Shown here piece after piece: positions 27,675-36,587 of a DNA stretch of 64,000 nt. Numbering within the stretch: the stretch's first letter is position 1; each line of letters starts with the position of its first letter. The stretch spans positions 1 through 64,000 of the forward strand of contig JAGLCJ010000005.1 in the NCBI GenBank assembly GCA_023146255.1, in the 5' to 3' direction. This DNA comes from Alcanivoracaceae bacterium (GTDB lineage Bacteria > Pseudomonadota > Gammaproteobacteria > Pseudomonadales > Alcanivoracaceae). Below the pieces are notes generated by a model that saw only the letters and a program-made list of their open reading frames with translations, made no database searches and was not told the DNA's origin. The position numbers were made by a program, and so were the translations under genes.

Positions 27675-28091
27675 ATGCAACGTATCAACATCCATCACGA
27701 TTTTGCCATTCCCGTCGAAAAGCTGTTCGCCCATCTGAGCGAGCACGAGAACCTGGAAACCATTTTCCATCCGACCAAAGTCCGGCGGCTGTCGGACGGG
27801 CAGGGCGCTCGCAATGGCGTCGGCTCGGCCCGCGAGATGCGCGCGCTTGGTGGCCCGGCATTCGTCGAAACGGTCACGGCCTATCGTGAGAATGAGCTGA
27901 TCGAATACCGCATTACCAAAGGCAGTCCGTTGAAGAATCATCTCGGTGTAATGCGCTTTTCCTCGACACCGACTGGCTCGCACCTGCATTACACCATCGA
28001 GTTTGAAGGCAGGGCGCCGTTTATCGGGCCTTTGATTCGAATGTTGCTGGATCGGGGAATCAGGAAGGGGCTGGGTAAAATCCGCGCCTGA
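27675..28091 (+). CDS. SRPBCC-family protein
   Basis: 138 aa with a START/polyketide cyclase-like pattern: INIHHDFAIPVEKLFAHLSE at the start, a YRENELIEYRITKG strand pair, LHYTIEFEGRAPF and a long C-terminal helix (IGPLIRMLLDRGIRKGLGK). Such proteins bind hydrophobic ligands in a cavity. An AGGAG lies about 12 bases before ATG. Following the PF10118 gene it may handle the same hydrophobic substrate, which is inference. Confidence 0.82.
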   Translation: MQRINIHHDFAIPVEKLFAHLSEHENLETIFHPTKVRRLSDGQGARNGVGSAREMRALGGPAFVETVTAYRENELIEYRITKGSPLKNHLGVMRFSSTPTGSHLHYTIEFEGRAPFIGPLIRMLLDRGIRKGLGKIRA

Positions 28092-28109
28092 TACCTTCGG
28101 GCGCGCGGC

Positions 28110-29144
28110 TCATGACTGTCGCAATGCCCGCGGTGGCACACCATGCCAGCGCCGGCATGCGCGGGTAAAGGAACTGAGCGAATCAAAACCAAGCTGCTCT
28201 GCAATCCGACCGATGCTCAGCGCGTCATTGGCCAGAAGTTGTCTGGCCAGTACCGCTCGCACGTCGTCGAGCAGATCTCGGAACTGAATCCCTTCCTCGC
28301 GTAACAGCCTTTGCAGTTTGCGTTCGCTCATCGCCAGCGTGCTGGCAATAGCTGGCAGAGCAGGTGATACACCCTGTTCCAGATCTCGGGTAATCAGGGA
28401 GCGCACCCGCGCACTGATCTGATTCTGGCGGTCTGAAAAGTAGTCCTCGCACAGTGCCGCATTGGCGCGCGCCAGCTGCGGGCTGCTGGAGGGCAGTGTT
28501 GCCGATGCGAGGCCATCAAGCGCGCCATAAATGCCATCTTGCGCTGCGTTGAAGCTGACCGGGCATTGAAAAAACTGCTGGTAATTTTCCGGATCAGAAG
28601 GGCAAGGGTGCTGGAGGGTAATGTGTTTGGCGCCGGATTCCGGCACCAGTTGTTTGGCAATCAGATACACAGAGGCCAGCACCGCTTCGACGCTGGCATC
28701 GGCAAAACGCGGATAATCCGGGTGCATGCCGAGCACCAGTCCGACCTCGTCACCCTGTTGATGAAATTGCATGGCGATGCCATCGCTGATCATGCTGGCG
28801 AAGCGGCATATCAGATCCCCGGCCTCCCGCACGCTGGCGCTGGCCATCGCGGCCACGCCAAGCGCATGAAAGGTGGTGAGATTGACCTGCCGCGCCACCG
28901 CCAGACCGAAAGCAGGGTCGCCGCTTGCTGAGACTGCCAGGTTCCACAGTCGCGTCATGTCTGCCACCGGAATGCGCTGCGCCGGGTTGTTGACCAGTGC
29001 ATGGTCAATGCCGGCATCGGCAAACAGACGTCGATCATCCACTGCATAAGTGCGCAGCGCCCGGGCAATGGCGCCAGCCCAAGTGGCCATGGTGGTGTTT
29101 TGCAGTACGACTTTGTTATTAGGCTGATGTGGCATTGTCGTCAT
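28110..29144 (-). CDS. AraC-family regulator
   Basis: 344 aa with PF12625-type N-terminus (ARQVNLTTFHALGVAAMASA) and AraC HTH (LAMSERKLQRLLREEG, LGFDSLSSFTRACRRWHG). ATG 29144 and 29135 are alternative starts. It is divergent from a secreted protein gene starting at 29266, which is its likely target, and convergent with the SRPBCC gene (18 bases apart). Confidence 0.85.
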   Translation of the reverse strand: MTTMPHQPNNKVVLQNTTMATWAGAIARALRTYAVDDRRLFADAGIDHALVNNPAQRIPVADMTRLWNLAVSASGDPAFGLAVARQVNLTTFHALGVAAMASASVREAGDLICRFASMISDGIAMQFHQQGDEVGLVLGMHPDYPRFADASVEAVLASVYLIAKQLVPESGAKHITLQHPCPSDPENYQQFFQCPVSFNAAQDGIYGALDGLASATLPSSSPQLARANAALCEDYFSDRQNQISARVRSLITRDLEQGVSPALPAIASTLAMSERKLQRLLREEGIQFRDLLDDVRAVLARQLLANDALSIGRIAEQLGFDSLSSFTRACRRWHGVPPRALRQS

Positions 29145-29165
29145 TGGATCAATCTCTGTCGCAAA

Positions 29166-29178
29166 GCGGTAAAACCGC
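29166..29178. promoter_or_regulatory. Short palindrome in divergent promoter region
   Basis: GCGGT (29166-29170) and ACCGC (29174-29178) are separated by three A residues between the AraC gene and the secreted-protein gene. Weak operator candidate. Confidence 0.2.
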
Positions 29179-29265
29179 AAACCTTCCAGCGCTTACTCTC
29201 TGCCCGCACGTTTTGCTTTGCCGCCATGCGGCAGTCCGCGACTTACAGCATCAGGAGAACAACAA

Positions 29266-30912
29266 ATGCAGGCTCACACACTCAGTCGATGGCTAGGGTC
29301 AATCTTGCTTGCCATCGTGGCTGCACCATCCTTTGCCGTGGATGGCCATGAACCACCAATCAATCCTTATCTGGCCGACGGCCCCTGGTCCATGAGTCAC
29401 CGCACTCCTTATGCTCAGGGATCCAGCCCTTTGCCCGGGCCGACCAACACCACTCCTTTGACCAGCCGCGATTACGTTACAACCGGACCGACTAACATCA
29501 CATTGGCCGCATCGCCGGTGTATCCGCGCCCAAAGCAAGGTTGGTTTATGGAGCGGTTCTTTGGCAGCCTTCTGGATCAGCAGTGGGGCAAGCCGCGGGT
29601 GCATTGGGGCTCAACCTTCGGTGCGGTCTACAAGCTGCGCGATAACAAGATTGTAGACCGACTGGAAAAGCCTTCCGGAATCAGTTTAGACAACCTCGGT
29701 ACTGCCACGTCCGGCGCCTATACCGTGGTCGACCGGACCAACACATTCTTTACCGTTGATGGCGTGACCGTGCTGGCCTATCGGGACAAAAACCCGAAAG
29801 ATATTAATTCGGGCATCCAGCTGCGCAGTGCTTTCACGCTGCCGGCTTCCAGTTTGCGTGGCGATGCCAAAACCGATCCGATTGTCGGCATGAGTCTGCT
29901 CTGGGACGGACGTATTGCCGTGGCAACCAAGCTCGGCACGGTGGCGGTTCTGAATCGGAATTTCTCCGATTTCTGGAGCATCAAGCTGGGCAATCAACAG
30001 GATCCGGCGGGCGAAGAAGTTTCCAACTCTATCGCTGCGGATGAAAAAGGCGGCATCTACGTGGTGACGGAAAAAGCCATGTACCGGGTGCAATGGACCG
30101 GATTCGCGCTGACCACCGCAGAACACGAAGGCGGCTGGCGCGCCGAGTACGAGGCCGGTGAAGGTCAGGCTGCTGGCCGACTCGGCAAGGGATCGGGCTC
30201 GACGCCGTCACTGATGGGCGGGCCGGCCGACAAGGATCGCTTTGTGGTGATTACCGATGGTCAGGAACTGGCCCACCTGGTGCTGTTCTGGCGCGATGAA
30301 ATCCCCAATGACTGGGAGCAAATTCCGGGCACAAAAAGCCGGCGCATTGCCGCGCAGGTGCCGATTACCTTTGGCGATGCCCAACGCCAGCAAACCGTCA
30401 GCGAGCAGTCCGTGCTGGTGCGTGGTTACGGCGCCGTGGTGGTCAGCAATGACTATCGCAATACGCTGGATCTGAACCCGGAGAGCACCCCGCTAATTAG
30501 CGATTTTCTGAACAATAATCCAGCGTTGCTCACTCTGCAGAACGGCCTGGTGGTGACGCTAAGTCAGTTGCCATCGGTGCAGCCCTGGGGCGTCCATAAA
30601 TTCCAGTGGGTGCCCGGCGCCGGTGTGCGTGGTCAGGGTGAGCTGCGAACCGCGTGGGTGAATCGCGATGTCAGCTGCCCGAATGGCATTCCCACCATGA
30701 GCGCCAGCTCGAACATGTTCTACTGCATCGGCGCGATGTTTGGTGCCTGGACACTGGAAGGCCTCGACTGGGGAACAGGCCAGCGTAAATTCAGCAAGTT
30801 CATCGGCTTTAGTCCGATTTACAACAGCTTTTACGCTGGCACCCAGATTGACGAGAATGGCCGGATTATCAGCGGTACAACATTGGGCGTGATGCAGCTC
30901 GATTCGTACTGA
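29266..30912 (+). CDS. Secreted protein of unknown function (possible beta-propeller)
   Basis: 548 aa with a signal peptide (WLGSILLAIVAAPSFA) and AGGAG before ATG 29266. The mature protein has repeated strand segments with Asp/Gly turns (LLWDGRIAVATKLGTVAVLN, ADEKGGIYVVTEKAMYRVQW, DENGRIISGTTLGVMQLDSY) that resemble beta-propeller or PQQ-like blades. This is a fold guess only. No catalytic motif is clear. Divergent from an AraC regulator and followed by a terminator, so probably a single regulated unit. Confidence 0.75.
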   Translation: MQAHTLSRWLGSILLAIVAAPSFAVDGHEPPINPYLADGPWSMSHRTPYAQGSSPLPGPTNTTPLTSRDYVTTGPTNITLAASPVYPRPKQGWFMERFFGSLLDQQWGKPRVHWGSTFGAVYKLRDNKIVDRLEKPSGISLDNLGTATSGAYTVVDRTNTFFTVDGVTVLAYRDKNPKDINSGIQLRSAFTLPASSLRGDAKTDPIVGMSLLWDGRIAVATKLGTVAVLNRNFSDFWSIKLGNQQDPAGEEVSNSIAADEKGGIYVVTEKAMYRVQWTGFALTTAEHEGGWRAEYEAGEGQAAGRLGKGSGSTPSLMGGPADKDRFVVITDGQELAHLVLFWRDEIPNDWEQIPGTKSRRIAAQVPITFGDAQRQQTVSEQSVLVRGYGAVVVSNDYRNTLDLNPESTPLISDFLNNNPALLTLQNGLVVTLSQLPSVQPWGVHKFQWVPGAGVRGQGELRTAWVNRDVSCPNGIPTMSASSNMFYCIGAMFGAWTLEGLDWGTGQRKFSKFIGFSPIYNSFYAGTQIDENGRIISGTTLGVMQLDSY

Positions 30913-30941
30913 CAGTAGTAAAAACGATATCTGGTTTTGCG

Positions 30942-30971
30942 GGCGGGCATGAATTCATGCCCGCCTTTTTT
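30942..30971 (+). terminator. Rho-independent terminator
   Basis: A perfect 12-base inverted repeat, GGCGGGCATGAA and its complement (30942-30965), is followed by six T residues, 30 bases after the secreted protein gene. Confidence 0.88.
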
Positions 30972-30985
30972 GTTGACACAAGTCG

Positions 30986-32527
30986 TCAGGAAATCCGATA
31001 GCGATTGGTTTCCGCTGAATAGACCGAGAGCAGGAATCCGATCAGCACCGGGGTAAAGATTGCGCTGATGGTGGCCAACTCATAACCGGCGCCTTTGCCA
31101 AGATACAGCGACGGCACCGCACCAGTCAGATCCAGCAGCCACAGGTTGATCAGTAGTAGCGCCGGCGTGGTTGCACTGAGCAGCAGAAACTGCAGCCATT
31201 CCACGGCCTTGCCTTGCTCACCCTGACGTTGTGCCTTGCCCAGTTGCAGCATGAAAAAAGCCAGCAGCAAACCGAGCAGGGTAAAGCCGCCGCCGGCCGC
31301 AGAGTGAGCATGCGATGGCATGCCTAACTGATAGCCCCAGTAAAGCGCCAGCGCTGCTGCGATCACCGCGCTGATGCGCAGCAGCTGGGTTGTCATCGGT
31401 TTGCTTTCAACGCCATTACGCAGGTTTGCCAGCTGAGTCCAGGCAGTCAGCAGCAGTACCGTGACAGCAACAGCGAACAACATCAGCGTGCCGCCATCGA
31501 CCACACTGGTCAGCCAGCTCAGCGGTGCCACCGGCACCATGCGCTCAACTACCGGCAGATCCGCCAGACTATCGGGCGTCATCGCCGGCAGCAGCCAGAC
31601 CAGCGCCAGCGCAGCCAGCAGCACATAACCGCTGCGCTGCATCGCCTGCGATATCGGCTTCAGTGCCAGCGTTGCCGATGCCCGCAACGGACTGCTGCCG
31701 CGATTAACCCGGAACAACCAGTAACCGGCCAGCGTCGCCTGCACAAACAGAATGGTGTTCACCAGAATATTCATTTCGTTGAACGAGGCATCACCGGCCA
31801 CGGTGGACAGCGCCAGCCAGTCGATACGTTGCAGCGGCGCCGTCATCAAAAAGCCGAAGCCGAGTGCCTGCCAACCCAGATGCCGGGCAATATCCTTGCG
31901 CAGCAGGGCAATGCCGGCCATCGAGACGCTGACCACTACACCGCCCAGCATCACCCACAGGCCGACATGGAAAACAAAGGTGTTGAAAGTGTTGGCGATA
32001 CCGCTACTGACCAGATGAATGCCGCTTAGCGTCATCGATGCGAATGCTGCCAGCACATACACCACGCCGAGCACCCGGTGGGTCTTGCGAAAGCGACGAC
32101 GAAACGCGGGCCAGAACTGCAGAAAGCCTGCGGTCATCAACACCATGCCCAGCATCATGTGGGTGCTGAGTACGGTGCGGCGGGTTTCGGACATGCTGAA
32201 GTAATAGATCTGGGTGTCCTGCAGGCCGTCGTCACCATAGGCATAGTCGCTGGAGCTGAGCCGCGCCATCAGGTTGGCCCAGGCCGGGACCACCTGACTG
32301 ACTTCTTCCGTGCCGATCATGTCGACGCCCTGACGGGTCTGATCGAGCACGTATCGGGCCACCTCGGCGCCATTGTCAGTGCGCCCGGTTGCCGGAGACA
32401 GGGTGGTGCCGGCGTTGAACGCCAGCAGCCCGTAGCCAATCAGCACCAGGCCGACAAGCGGCCAGATCCACTGGCGCAGAGCGCTGCCAGTACGAGTATC
32501 AGTGGCGGGCAGGGTAGAAGTATTCAT
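30986..32527 (-). CDS. Multi-pass membrane protein with DUF2306 domain
   Basis: 513 aa with about 12 hydrophobic helices. The N-terminal half carries the DUF2306-like segment THMMLGMVLMTAGFLQFW followed by RFRKTHRVLGVVYV and SGIHLVSSG, with membrane His residues of the kind that bind heme in related four-helix proteins. The start at 32527 has GGAAGG upstream. Divergent from an AraC regulator (32674). Function unknown; heme binding is a hypothesis. Confidence 0.75.
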   Translation of the reverse strand: MNTSTLPATDTRTGSALRQWIWPLVGLVLIGYGLLAFNAGTTLSPATGRTDNGAEVARYVLDQTRQGVDMIGTEEVSQVVPAWANLMARLSSSDYAYGDDGLQDTQIYYFSMSETRRTVLSTHMMLGMVLMTAGFLQFWPAFRRRFRKTHRVLGVVYVLAAFASMTLSGIHLVSSGIANTFNTFVFHVGLWVMLGGVVVSVSMAGIALLRKDIARHLGWQALGFGFLMTAPLQRIDWLALSTVAGDASFNEMNILVNTILFVQATLAGYWLFRVNRGSSPLRASATLALKPISQAMQRSGYVLLAALALVWLLPAMTPDSLADLPVVERMVPVAPLSWLTSVVDGGTLMLFAVAVTVLLLTAWTQLANLRNGVESKPMTTQLLRISAVIAAALALYWGYQLGMPSHAHSAAGGGFTLLGLLLAFFMLQLGKAQRQGEQGKAVEWLQFLLLSATTPALLLINLWLLDLTGAVPSLYLGKGAGYELATISAIFTPVLIGFLLSVYSAETNRYRIS

Positions 32528-32673
32528 CGGCACCTTCCGGAGCGTGTCATCAGGATGCACGCATGGTAGGAGCCACGCCGACCGGCAGTAATAGCGATCC
32601 CGGCCAAGGCTTGTCACTTTACGCCAATCCGCTCCATACTCGCGGCTCTGGCCGGTTGGCCACGCAGTGATGC

Positions 32674-33711
32674 ATGCCCATGATCAAACTGGAATCGCTC
32701 AGCTTTCCGATCAGCTATGTACAGGTGTCGCAGGAGATCTGCGTTGCCCGGGGGCTCGATCCGGACCGTGTCCTCGCCGAGCAATTCGGCATCAGCCCGG
32801 CCGCCAGAGCGGATCCGCAGGGGCAGATCAGCGGCACTCAGTTCGGCGCATTAATGGAAATGCTGGTCGAGTTTGTTGCGCAGAGCCCTGACCATCAGCG
32901 AAAGCTGATCGATTTTTTTCCGCCCACCATTCATGGCTATGTGGCGCTGGCAGCGATTACCTCGGCCACGGTAAAAAACGCGCTGGATATTGCCGTGCGC
33001 TATGCCCATCAGGTGATGCCGGCATTTGAAATGCGCTACACGGTAAACAAGGGGCAGTGTCACGTTGCCCTGAATCGTCTGGCGGATCTTGGCGTGGGCA
33101 ATGCGCTGCTGACCGAGATGGTGTTCTGCGCGCTGCATTCCTTTCTGCGTTTGTTCGGCGGCGCGGATACACCACTGCACCTGACCCTGATGCATGACAC
33201 TCTGGTGCTGTCTGAACTGCCTGAACTGTATCGCAACCTCACCATTGAAACGGGCTGCGAACGAAACCTGGTCAGCTTCCCGGAAAGTCACCTGAACGCG
33301 ATCATTGCCACGCGCAACACCGCGACCCATCAGGCCATTGAGCAGGCGCTGGAAAAAAATGAGGAGCGGCTTCGGCAACAACACAGCATGGCGCATCGTG
33401 TTTCCGGCGTGATCCTGTCGATGCTGCAGCATCAGCGCGTGGTGGAAGCGCAGCAGGTGGCGCAGGCGCTGGCCCTGTCGTCGCGCACTCTGAATCGCCG
33501 TCTGGCCGAGGAGGGCACCAGCCTGCGACAGCTCTACAACGATTGCCGCTGCGCCATCGCCCGGCAACTGCTTGGCCAGGGAAACATGACCGCGGCGCAG
33601 ATCAGCGAGCAGCTGGGGTTTTCCGATGAGGCAAACTTTTCCCGGTTTTTCAAACAGCAAACCGGGAAAAGCCCAGGGGCGTTTCGGGCCTCCCGAGCGC
33701 AGCAGGAATAA
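32674..33711 (+). CDS. AraC-family regulator
   Basis: 345 aa with PF12625-type N-terminus (FFPPTIHGYVALAAITSATV) and AraC HTH (LALSSRTLNRRLAEEG, LGFSDEANFSRFFKQQTG). ATG 32674 and ATG 32680 are both possible. Divergent from the DUF2306 gene, which is its likely target. Convergent with the membrane protein gene at 33751. Confidence 0.85.
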   Translation: MPMIKLESLSFPISYVQVSQEICVARGLDPDRVLAEQFGISPAARADPQGQISGTQFGALMEMLVEFVAQSPDHQRKLIDFFPPTIHGYVALAAITSATVKNALDIAVRYAHQVMPAFEMRYTVNKGQCHVALNRLADLGVGNALLTEMVFCALHSFLRLFGGADTPLHLTLMHDTLVLSELPELYRNLTIETGCERNLVSFPESHLNAIIATRNTATHQAIEQALEKNEERLRQQHSMAHRVSGVILSMLQHQRVVEAQQVAQALALSSRTLNRRLAEEGTSLRQLYNDCRCAIARQLLGQGNMTAAQISEQLGFSDEANFSRFFKQQTGKSPGAFRASRAQQE

Positions 33712-33750
33712 GTCCTGTTTCAGTGTCAGCTCTGGATGTGTCGCTGCCTG

Positions 33751-34686
33751 TCACCCATGTCGAGAATTCGGCGCCGCCCGGTCCAGACACCAGGGCGTCA
33801 GTATCCGGTTAACCAGACCGCCGGGCTGCAACACGGTGAACCAGAGGATCGCCAGCGCAACCGGCAGACCGATTAAATAGCTGCCGACATGCTCCGGTGT
33901 ATTCGCCGGTATTTCACCAAGCCCCCGGGCAATGTGGTCACCAACCCCGATGAGCGCGCCGATGTAGTTCACTACCACCGCACTGAAGATCGCCGCGCCC
34001 AGACTGACCACAAATACCGCAACCAGATAGGACAGCAGCAAGATCGGCCCGTCCCCCCAGAAGGTGACTGGACGACCGCGTTGCACCAGCGCATTGCGGT
34101 GCCACAGGAACATCAGCGCCGCAAAGGGCGGCAACAGGTAAAGCCCGTCGAGATACAGGGTCATCGCCACGCTGCTGGTGATGAAGTGCCAGGCGGCAAT
34201 GGCGGTGCCAACGAGAGTGCCACCGGTACCGGCACCGGGCGTCCAGGCGGGTGAGCCTTCCAGCATGTCGCGGTCGTAGAAGAAGCGGTCGTAACCGAGC
34301 CCATCCCAACCGTAGACCAGAATAAAGAACATGCCGAAGTAGCCGATCATCCAGTTCAGGTTGGCCAGATAGAATTTGCTCTTCTGCAGCAGCTTGTAGC
34401 CAACCCAGAAGCCGAGGATGCCCTGGGTGATATTGGTAATGCCGAATCCCAGAATCACGAATTCATTAATACTCTGAAGGGTCAGCGCCGCTTGCATGGT
34501 CTCCCATGACGGGTGCCTGAGTAACAACAGCATCCCGGTTGGCGCCCAGATCAGTGCCAGAAACAGGATCGTCCAGACAAAATACTTGCTCTCGAAAGGC
34601 GATTTCAGCTTTGCCAGTTGCGGGCCGGCGGCCACCGCCAGACTGGCGCCAAAGCCGTACGCCCAGAACACATCAACCTGTACCAT
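33751..34686 (-). CDS. Multi-pass membrane protein, unknown
   Basis: 311 aa with seven or eight hydrophobic helices (FVWTILFLALIWAPTGMLLL, LNWMIGYFGMFFILVYG, ILLLSYLVAVFVVSLGAAIF, LIGLPVALAILWFTVL). The start at 34686 has GAGGTGAG upstream; a GTG two codons earlier is possible. Divergent from an AraC regulator at 34829, repeating the local pattern of one AraC gene per target. No family recognised. Confidence 0.75.
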   Translation of the reverse strand: MVQVDVFWAYGFGASLAVAAGPQLAKLKSPFESKYFVWTILFLALIWAPTGMLLLLRHPSWETMQAALTLQSINEFVILGFGITNITQGILGFWVGYKLLQKSKFYLANLNWMIGYFGMFFILVYGWDGLGYDRFFYDRDMLEGSPAWTPGAGTGGTLVGTAIAAWHFITSSVAMTLYLDGLYLLPPFAALMFLWHRNALVQRGRPVTFWGDGPILLLSYLVAVFVVSLGAAIFSAVVVNYIGALIGVGDHIARGLGEIPANTPEHVGSYLIGLPVALAILWFTVLQPGGLVNRILTPWCLDRAAPNSRHG

Positions 34687-34828
34687 ACTCACCTCGTGTG
34701 ATGGTCATGGCGGCCGGAGAATGCCGCCTGATGGAAAGTCATGATTCTAGGGCGGTAGCTGCGTTGCCCTCAGATTGACGCGGGCCAACCTGCCTGTAAT
34801 TTAAGGCCAACCAAGGGAACCTGATTCC

Positions 34829-35875
34829 GTGAGTAGCAAGCCTCGGCCAACGGTTGATCTCGACGCGCCCTCGGTGCCGGTGGAGTTCGCCCGTCTGGTG
34901 CTGCAGATGTGTGCTGAACGCGGCATCCCGCGGGAGCGGATGTTGGCGGGGCTGGGAATAGAGCTCTCACTGGTGGAGGAAGACGGCGCCAACCTGTCCA
35001 TCCGCCAGCACATGAGCCTGCTGTTGAAGGCGATTAAATTGTCTGGTGAGGAAGGCGGTCTGGGCTATGAACTGGGCCTTCGCATTGGCCTGAGTACCCA
35101 CGCGCTGGTTGCCATGACCATGCTCAGCCAGCTGACCATCGGCGATGCGATCCGCCTGGGGATTCAAGGCAGTCAGGTATTCGTACCGGTTTATCGGGGC
35201 CGGCTGGAAGAGGCAGATGGCTTCGCCGTGCTGGACATCAGCATGGACATGGCCGTGCCGGAAATCCTCAGCCGCTATGCCTTCGACATGGCCCTGACTA
35301 GCGTGTGGAGTGGTCTGCTCGGCCTGTTCGGAGGAGTCTGGCCCGATGTGGAATTGTGGTTCGCCTACCCGGAACCGGACTACTTCGCCGCCTACCGAGA
35401 CCGTCTGCCCGCTTGCCGCTTTGACATGGGTGCCAACCAGATCTGCTTTCCGGCGTCCCAGCTGAGCAAGCGCATTCAGACTGGTGATCCGGTGATGGCG
35501 GAATTGATGAAGGAAAAAATGGTTCGGGCACTGGAAGCCCGCAAGCAACAGGGCCAGGCAGACATCCTGACCTTGTTGCAGCCCTTGCTGGTGCGCGGGC
35601 CGGACGGCTACCCGGACATGGAAATGGTTTGTTCAAAGTTGTTTATGTCGAGCCGAACCCTGAAGCGCAAACTGCAGCAAGCCGGCACCGGATTTCAGGC
35701 GCTTCTCGACGACGTCCGGCGGCAGGATGCCATGCGTCTGCTCGCCAGCACCGAGCGCAGCATCGAGGATATCGCCGCCTGGATGGGGTTCGCCGAACCG
35801 GCCAATTTTACTCACGCCTTCAAACGCTGGACCGGCGCAACGCCCAGTGAGTGGCGGCGGAATAAGGGGGGATGA
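34829..35875 (+). CDS. AraC-family regulator
   Basis: 348 aa with GTG start preceded by AAGGGAA. PF12625-type N-terminus (GLRIGLSTHALVAMTMLSQL) and AraC HTH (LFMSSRTLKRKLQQAG, MGFAEPANFTHAFKRWTG). Divergent from the membrane protein gene at 34686, the likely target. It is the last gene before the accessory region. Confidence 0.85.
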   Translation: MSSKPRPTVDLDAPSVPVEFARLVLQMCAERGIPRERMLAGLGIELSLVEEDGANLSIRQHMSLLLKAIKLSGEEGGLGYELGLRIGLSTHALVAMTMLSQLTIGDAIRLGIQGSQVFVPVYRGRLEEADGFAVLDISMDMAVPEILSRYAFDMALTSVWSGLLGLFGGVWPDVELWFAYPEPDYFAAYRDRLPACRFDMGANQICFPASQLSKRIQTGDPVMAELMKEKMVRALEARKQQGQADILTLLQPLLVRGPDGYPDMEMVCSKLFMSSRTLKRKLQQAGTGFQALLDDVRRQDAMRLLASTERSIEDIAAWMGFAEPANFTHAFKRWTGATPSEWRRNKGG

Positions 35876-36034
35876 GCTTATAGGCGCGAATGGTTCATGA
35901 CTTACTTCCTGCGCAGCCCGGGCTTACATAATCCCCATATGCTTTAAGGCAATATCAACCCGAACAATGCCTTCCTCACAAGTGTTGTTATCTGAAAACA
36001 ACAGTAATAGACTCCCTTCTGATGCCGGTGAGTT

Positions 36035-36082
36035 ATGGAGGATTTCTGGAACGCTGTTGACGCAATTGTGGGGCCGCCATGA
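36035..36082 (+). pseudogene. Possible 3' remnant of a TumE-type toxin gene
   Basis: A 15-codon frame (MEDFWNAVDAIVGPP) ends in a TGA that overlaps the ATG of the downstream TumA-like antitoxin as ATGA, exactly as intact tumE/tumA overlap at 38476-38479. Its residues align with the C-terminus of that TumE (LLNDFFADVDRLL). One base out of frame just upstream, SDAGEL could align with SSAQQL. The rest of the toxin is missing. Alternatively it is chance. Confidence 0.3.
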
Positions 36083-36450
36083 AACACAAGGTTTTCAAAG
36101 TCGGGATCATGTCTCGCACTGACTACAGAAAAAGGACATTGGCCATCGCCCGTGGAGAGCATGCTCCGAAACCGGGTGAGCCCAAGATCTGGTTTGAGTC
36201 GCTACGTTCCATGTCTGAGGTACTTAGCAACGACAATCAAGAATTGTTGCGAATGATCGTGGAGAAAAAGCCCCAGTCTCTGGCGGAGCTGGAAATGCTA
36301 TCCGGGCGCAACAAGGGCAACCTGTCGCGAACGCTCAAGACGCTGGAGCGATATGGCATTGTCGCGCTGCACAAAACGGATCACCGGCTAGTGCCGGAGG
36401 TTCGGGCGACGGACTTTAGAGTGGAGTTCGGGATTCATAGCGGCGGGTAA
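36079..36450 (+). CDS. Orphan TumA-like antitoxin (HVO_A0114-type DNA-binding protein)
   Basis: 123 aa. It is closely related to the TumA at 38476: shared blocks are AIARGEHAPKPGEPKIWF versus AIARGDYKPKSGEPKIWF, and KGNLSRTLKTLERYGIV versus PGNLSRTLKTMSNYGIV. The winged-helix C-terminal half should bind DNA. The paired toxin gene is absent apart from a possible 15-codon stub, so it may act as an orphan repressor or anti-addiction factor. Confidence 0.75.
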   Translation: MKHKVFKVGIMSRTDYRKRTLAIARGEHAPKPGEPKIWFESLRSMSEVLSNDNQELLRMIVEKKPQSLAELEMLSGRNKGNLSRTLKTLERYGIVALHKTDHRLVPEVRATDFRVEFGIHSGG

Positions 36451-36529
36451 AGTCGGGTGCTGGTCTCGCGGCAGGGAATCAGAGAGCGAAGGAGAGTTTT
36501 GTAGTCCCTGACCGCCAACGGCTAGATAA

Positions 36530-36587
36530 ATGGCCGTATCTATGAAAATATGGCCGTATTATTCCTGTGACAGAAAGATATGGCCAA
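36530..36587 (+). promoter_or_regulatory. Repeated ATGGCC(GTAT) boxes upstream of fic
   Basis: ATGGCCGTAT occurs at 36530-36539 and 36550-36559. A third related ATATGGCCAAT (36578 onward) covers the start codon of the Fic gene. The encoded protein has an N-terminal winged-helix-like domain, so these may be autoregulatory operators. Inference. Confidence 0.4.
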
